A stretch of DNA of 11,353 nucleotides. It comes from Euperipatoides rowelli (taxonomy: Eukaryota > Onychophora > Udeonychophora > Euonychophora > Peripatopsidae). A model generated the notes under the pieces. That model worked only from the letters and a program-made list of their open reading frames with translations. It ran no database searches and had not been told where the DNA came from. Of the stretch, positions 8,110-11,353 are shown piece by piece. Location of the stretch: assembly GCA_003024985.2 (NCBI GenBank), contig PXIH01S0009212.1; one strand, written 5' to 3'. The number at the start of each line of letters is the position of its first letter. Positions within the stretch are counted from its first letter, which is position 1. Position numbers and translations under genes: made by a program.

Positions 8110-9192
8110 ATGATTATTTTGAAAAATTTCNTTAGTTTATTTAATTGACTTAAAAAGCTTGAAAGTAAGTATTTATCTTTGTTGTCAAGAGTTAGATCTT
8201 TAATGGCTATCTTTTATCACTTTATACCACACTTCTAATTTGTTCAAAAATTTCTAAACAAATTGTTCTCTATTGCTCAAAAAATAATTTGGAAACCTAA
8301 AATTCATTCAATTTCCAAATCCTTATTAATGTTTTCTGTAAAATTTGGAAGTGTTAGTTTGTGTAAGATTCCAAATACAATTATTACTAAACAAGCAAAT
8401 GCCTTTGTATATCTTAATGGATTTATTAAAGAGGTTAGATATACAGTATTATAATCCTTTTGAACCAACTGACACTTTGCCTCCTAACATTAAATCAAAT
8501 GATCATATTTTCAATCTTGCCTTTAGTTTTAATAAAATAATGGATGTATTGGACTTGTATCAACCAATAAAGTTTAGTTATAGGATGTATACTAATCAGC
8601 TTACCTAGGATATTATACCGAAAGAAGTCAAATTTTTTTAAAAAAATTACAAGCTTTTGGATAGCTTTTATGCACAACCTAATTTGTATGATTTTACATT
8701 TAAATTTATTCAAAAAATATTACTAACTAAAGTTGTTTTATTTAAAAAAGTCGTTTTAATCTAAATACTAAACATGTTTTTTTTTTTTATATTCCCATTT
8801 TATTTCTTTTAGAACCTTTATTCAAAATAATTTTGTTATAAATTTAGCTGTATCTGCCCTTCTATCTTTGTTTGAAAATATTTTTAAAAATCAAGGAATA
8901 TTTTTCTTTGTTGTGATTTCAATTTTCATAATATGGAAAGTTGGAAATTTTTTCTTGTATAAGGATATGAGCTTTAGGTCAGTGCCTTTTTTGGGTGAAT
9001 TGAAAAAGATTTTAAAAACTGATTTGATTTTAGAATTGATTTAATAAAACCAATTATTAAATCAATTCTATTATACTCATTTGGAGTAGATTTGTATTAA
9101 GTCTTAATTATATATTTTGTAATTTTTTTTATTATCTGTATTGTAATTTTATATTAATAAAGTTTAGGGTAGACAAATCCCTAAAAAAAAAA
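8110..9192 (+). pseudogene. TMEM231-like processed pseudogene (tentative)
   Basis: From ATG 8110 a conceptual product of roughly 300 residues can be followed across all three frames to the stop at 9042-9044. The ordered blocks are a hydrophobic N-terminal segment ending MAIFYHFIPHF, WKPKIH followed by SLLMF, RLDIQYYNPFEPTD, NIKSNDHIFNLAF then VLDLYQPIKFSYRM, NLYDFTFKFIQKILL, FVIN, and a C-terminal membrane helix (about 8898-8940) followed by a polar tail ending near SVPF. This block order and the two-helix layout match my memory of vertebrate TMEM231, a B9-complex protein of the ciliary transition zone. Breaks are TGA 8146-8148, TAA 8236-8238, a shift near 8430-8455, TAG 8606-8608, a TAA near 8633-8638 and another shift at 8760-8811. 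Apparent lack of introns, AATAAA and an A10 tail suggest a retrocopy. A real gene with sequence errors, or another two-helix protein, remains possible. Confidence 0.55.
9156..9192 (+). promoter_or_regulatory. Poly(A) signal followed by genomic A10 tract
   Basis: AATAAA at 9156-9161 is followed 21 nt later by ten adenines at 9183-9192. It lies about 110 nt after the stop codon of the broken gene copy. A signal at cleavage distance from a templated A tract is what reverse-transcribed mRNA leaves in the genome. In DNA this AT-rich a chance A10 is also possible. Confidence 0.55.
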
Positions 9193-9856
9193 TCATTACT
9201 TATAGAGTAATTATAGTGATGTTTTGTCACCATGTCCATTAGATAAACTGGGGTTTTTTATATTTAACATTATAAGAGACAATGTTAAAGCTAAGGATTG
9301 TAAGGCTAAATAAAACATTACAACAAAAACAACAATCTATACGGTATATCTAAAATCATTGTGGTACTTAGGCAAATTTCTAATAGTTAATGAAAGTGCG
9401 CGTGCAGCGCGTGACAGAAAAATGTATATATTGTATATAGATTCAAATAACTTTATATTGCTGTTACTTAAATGTTCTTATGCTGAAGTTACCACATTTA
9501 AAATATGTTTGCTTAATGCTGCCTACGTTTCCTCACTTCCACTACGCATATTAACTCAACTATTATTATAAATAAATATATATTTTAAATTTAATTTAAT
9601 ATTTTTTCGTTCTTTTTATATTGGCTTCTTGAAGTTTTGAGCCCTTTTAACAACGCTAAATTTTGGAACCAGGTAGAAGCATGTACCAACAGTAGTGCTA
9701 TGGACTCTTTTCTCATCATTATGGAAATCATACTTTCTTGAACATTGTTTTTCAGGTTCTTACAGTATCCTCTACCTTGGCAGAGAATTTTTTTTATAAA
9801 CAAGACATAGGGCCCACGAAAGGAAAATCAAACTAATGATTATAATTTTTTTTTTT
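9193..9856. other. Non-coding stretch with no recognisable gene
   Basis: Two open frames exist (plus strand 9359-9571, minus strand 9591-9803), but neither shows a known domain and I do not call them genes. A small GC-richer patch, GTGCGCGTGCAGCGCGTGAC, lies near 9396-9415. Confidence 0.5.
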
Positions 9857-10082
9857 CAAGTTCAAACCCTCCTAGTATCAAGGTGAGAAAAGTTTTCCCC
9901 TATTTAGCATATTGTAAACTTCATACAGTAACGTGCTTGTGAAGGTGTATATATAAAAAAATAGGCCTATAGTTCAGAAAAATTTAGATTTTCTGGCAGG
10001 TCTAGAAAGCTTGTTATTACTTTTACTTATTATCGCTCGCTCACTCTTGACTAGGAGGGGGGAAAGTTTGAAACAGACTTGT
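9857..10082. repeat. Imperfect long inverted repeat
   Basis: The left arm 9857-9887 and right arm 10040-10082 are inverted copies with gaps. Shared blocks, read from the outside in, are CAAG, TTCAAAC, CCTCCTAGT, CAAG and GTGAG. The interior is about 150 bp with no coding potential. It may be a fold-back or MITE relic. No target duplication was identified. Confidence 0.5.
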
Positions 10083-10154
10083 ATTAATAAATTACCTCCG
10101 GGATAGTTTGAACTGTTGGCGAAATTTGGGGAACAAATGTTTTAAGAGGGGGAG

Positions 10155-10198
10155 AATGTAACAATACTATTTTAAAATAGTATTTTTGTTGTAACATT
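10155..10198. repeat. Perfect 18-bp palindrome inside a larger hairpin
   Basis: TACTATTTT at 10165-10173 is followed directly by AAAATAGTA at 10174-10182. The flanks AATGTAACAA and TTGTTGTAACATT extend the symmetry with a small gap, out to 10155 and 10198. It overlaps the start of the possible LTR. Confidence 0.75.
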
Positions 10199-10402
10199 AA
10201 TTCAGAGATAAGCTGCTTTTAGTTTATGTTTTGTTTATGATCTAATAATCTAATCAATTAGACGATCATAAATATTGCATAAAAGATGTGACTTCTATGA
10301 ATGTGCGAATTAATGTTAATTATATTCATTAAACCTGCAATAGTTAATTAGCATACAGTACATGCTTTAAAATAGTACCCAGTTTTAGTTTCTTTGTCTT
10401 AC

Positions 10403-10564
10403 TTGAAGGGTAACGGTTTTGTGCCATTGTCTCCTCAGGTATTCTCCATTCAGGCATTCCATGTTCCTGCAGTTTACCGAGTCGGAGAACAGGATAGAGC
10501 CAGTCTCTTCGATCCTGACTATAGTCCCAAGCAGTGCCTCCACAGTTTCAGTCAGTAGGGACAT
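10403..10564 (-). CDS. Possible first coding exon, unknown protein
   Basis: On the minus strand an ATG at 10562-10564 in an insect-like context (AAAATGTCC) opens 54 codons ending exactly at a good 5' splice donor, CAA|GTAAGA (GT at 10401-10402). The peptide begins MSLLTETVEALLGTIVRIEE and later has GSILFSDSVNCRN and NGEYLRRQWHKTVTLQ. Its base composition is clearly more balanced than its surroundings, as expected of coding DNA. I recognise no family and could not find a following exon within the window. It lies inside the interval proposed as an LTR, on the opposite strand. If that LTR is real, this is probably a chance antisense frame. Confidence 0.3.
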
Positions 10565-10838
10565 TTTATTCAATATTAATTAACTTTTTATTTTACCGTT
10601 ATGCAACAAGCAGTTTGCAGTCGGTTCTCAGCTACAATTAGTTTAATTCTTTAGTTTACTATTTGAAATTTTTATTTATTTAATCAGTAAACAATCAGTC
10701 TGCTGTTTTTACAATGCTTGTTTCCAGTCACAGTAGTTCCAGCTCCGTTTTGTTTTTACCAAGCGGCCGTCTTCATTCAACATCATCGTGGACTTTTACA
10801 ATTCAGCTGTCAGCGCTCACGCTAGGAATTTTTTTTTT

Positions 10839-10855
10839 GGGGTGGGTGGGGGTGG
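10839..10855 (+). other. G-rich tract, possible G-quadruplex
   Basis: After a T run the plus strand reads G4-T-G3-T-G5-T-G2. Four closely spaced G runs with 1-nt loops could fold as a quadruplex, although the last run has only two guanines. Confidence 0.4.
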
Positions 10856-11233
10856 TTGTCTCCCATTGTTTCATAACATAGGGGGAGATTTAGGTGATCT
10901 AAAGGGAGATGCGCAAATAGCCAAATATAGTGGTGAGAATTGCTACAAAGAATATTTCTGTCATACATACAACTATAACTGGCTTTTTTTTAATATTAAA
11001 TTTGGTGTTATATAATAAATTGTGGTTTCTGGCACAGTTACCAATGACCTTGATTATATTGCTACTATATACTGTGAATGTTTTTTTTTAAAACTGCCAA
11101 TTTAGTGGTGTGATGGTTATAATACGTACATGAAAATAAAATAAAATTGTTTAAAGAAAAATCAAAGATAGATTAATTTTCAATTGTGTGTTGTCTCTAG
11201 ATAAAAACACTTAAAAAATATTAAAAAAAATTA

Positions 11234-11250
11234 GGGTAGGGGAGGAGGGG
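11234..11250 (+). other. Second G-rich tract
   Basis: The pattern is G3-TA-G4-A-G2-A-G4 on the plus strand, a homopurine-like stretch preceded by an A8 run. It has four G runs, one of only two bases, so quadruplex potential is moderate. Confidence 0.35.
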
Positions 11251-11353
11251 TTGCGGCGTCATCTGCAATCGCCGACCAGCCAACCTAATCAGTTCGCCAC
11301 TGAAGAATTCTTGATTTTCTAGGCTTAAAATAAGTTGTATGTAATCTAAATGA

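Larger units (their letters stand above)
10144..10800 (+). mobile_element. Possible 3' end of an LTR retrotransposon (purine tract + LTR)
   Basis: A polypurine tract AAGAGGGGGAGA (10144-10155) sits directly before TGTAAC at 10157. In Ty3/gypsy elements such a tract primes plus-strand DNA synthesis immediately upstream of the 3' LTR, which begins TG. The putative LTR could end at TTACA 10796-10800 (644 bp, with 5-bp inverted termini TGTAA/TTACA) or at TTACA 10709-10713. A TATA-like GCATAAAAG lies at 10279-10287. No integrase or other pol sequence is visible upstream and no second LTR is in the window, so this would be a fragment. It is tentative. Confidence 0.35.
10801..11353. other. Non-coding end of window with GC-richer patches
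   Basis: No gene is supported. The stretch contains two G-rich tracts (see separate entries) and, at 11251-11305, a GC-richer patch with a small CGGCG/CGCCG inverted repeat (11254-11258 / 11270-11274) that contrasts with the AT-rich background and may be the edge of another element. The plus-strand open frame at 10788-11015 runs through a T tract and a G tract and looks spurious. Confidence 0.5.

Noticed and set aside
8158-8172. GTAAGT splice-donor-like site after GAAA
   Set aside because: The protein pattern reads straight through it in the same frame, so it is more likely coding-derived sequence.
8495-8713. Minus-strand open frame
   Set aside because: Antisense to the coherent plus-strand TMEM231-like blocks; no motif of its own.
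8750-8812. 63-bp intron with TACTAAAC branch-point-like site, T tract and TTTTAG acceptor
   Set aside because: The donor (AAA|GTCGTT) is weak, and splicing here would not join the frames that carry the recognisable blocks (the next frame hits a stop at once). A frameshift in a retrocopy fits better.
9359-9571. Plus-strand open frame of 70 residues
   Set aside because: No domain, no supporting gene structure; AT-rich chance frame.
9591-9803. Minus-strand open frame of 70 residues
   Set aside because: No ATG-supported start with coding character, no recognised domain, and a second overlapping frame looks equally plausible; considered as a second exon for 10403-10564 but no acceptor or frame continuity could be shown.
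10788-11015. Plus-strand open frame with a glycine-rich stretch
   Set aside because: It runs through a T tract and a G-rich tract; the glycine run is a by-product of the G tract.

Overview
The window looks like AT-rich nuclear DNA from an arthropod, most likely an insect. The reasons are the very low GC content, abundant A/T homopolymers, nested transposable elements, a CR1/Jockey-type LINE, a TTAA-flanked piggyBac-like MITE and a gene relic with a eukaryotic poly(A) signal. The species cannot be named from the sequence. No bacterial-type operons, rRNA, tRNA or CRISPR arrays were seen. There are two ambiguous bases (N), at 1862 and 8131. I found no intact, confidently expressed host gene.

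Layout. 1-255: two identical 95-bp blocks 160 bp apart. 256-1884: AT-rich non-coding DNA with an imperfect inverted repeat (728-754 / 980-1005) and diverged repeat copies (1177-1861). 1885-6701: a nearly full-length but degenerate non-LTR retrotransposon on the minus strand. Read 5' to 3' on the minus strand it has 158-bp tandem 5' monomers (6701-6198), a PHD-finger module, an ORF1-like module, an APE-type endonuclease, a reverse transcriptase with its C-terminal region, and a pentanucleotide 3' tail. A 324-bp piggyBac-like MITE (3753-4076, flanked by TTAA) lies between the endonuclease and the RT. The LINE carries six in-frame stops, several frameshifts and substitutions at catalytic positions, so it is dead as written.

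6702-8109: AT-rich DNA with no recognisable gene. 8110-9192, plus strand: a broken gene copy whose conceptual product matches, in ordered blocks, the ciliary transition-zone protein TMEM231 (comparison from memory). It ends with AATAAA and an A10 tract, which suggests a processed pseudogene. 9193-11353: more AT-rich DNA with an inverted repeat (9857-10082), a purine tract next to TGTAAC that may be the 3' end of an LTR retrotransposon (10144-10800), a possible minus-strand first coding exon inside that interval (10403-10564), and two G-rich tracts.

The parts do not form a pathway. The window reads as a transposon graveyard: a LINE landed and a DNA-transposon derivative inserted into it. A LINE-type machinery plausibly also made the processed pseudogene, although nothing shows it was this LINE.
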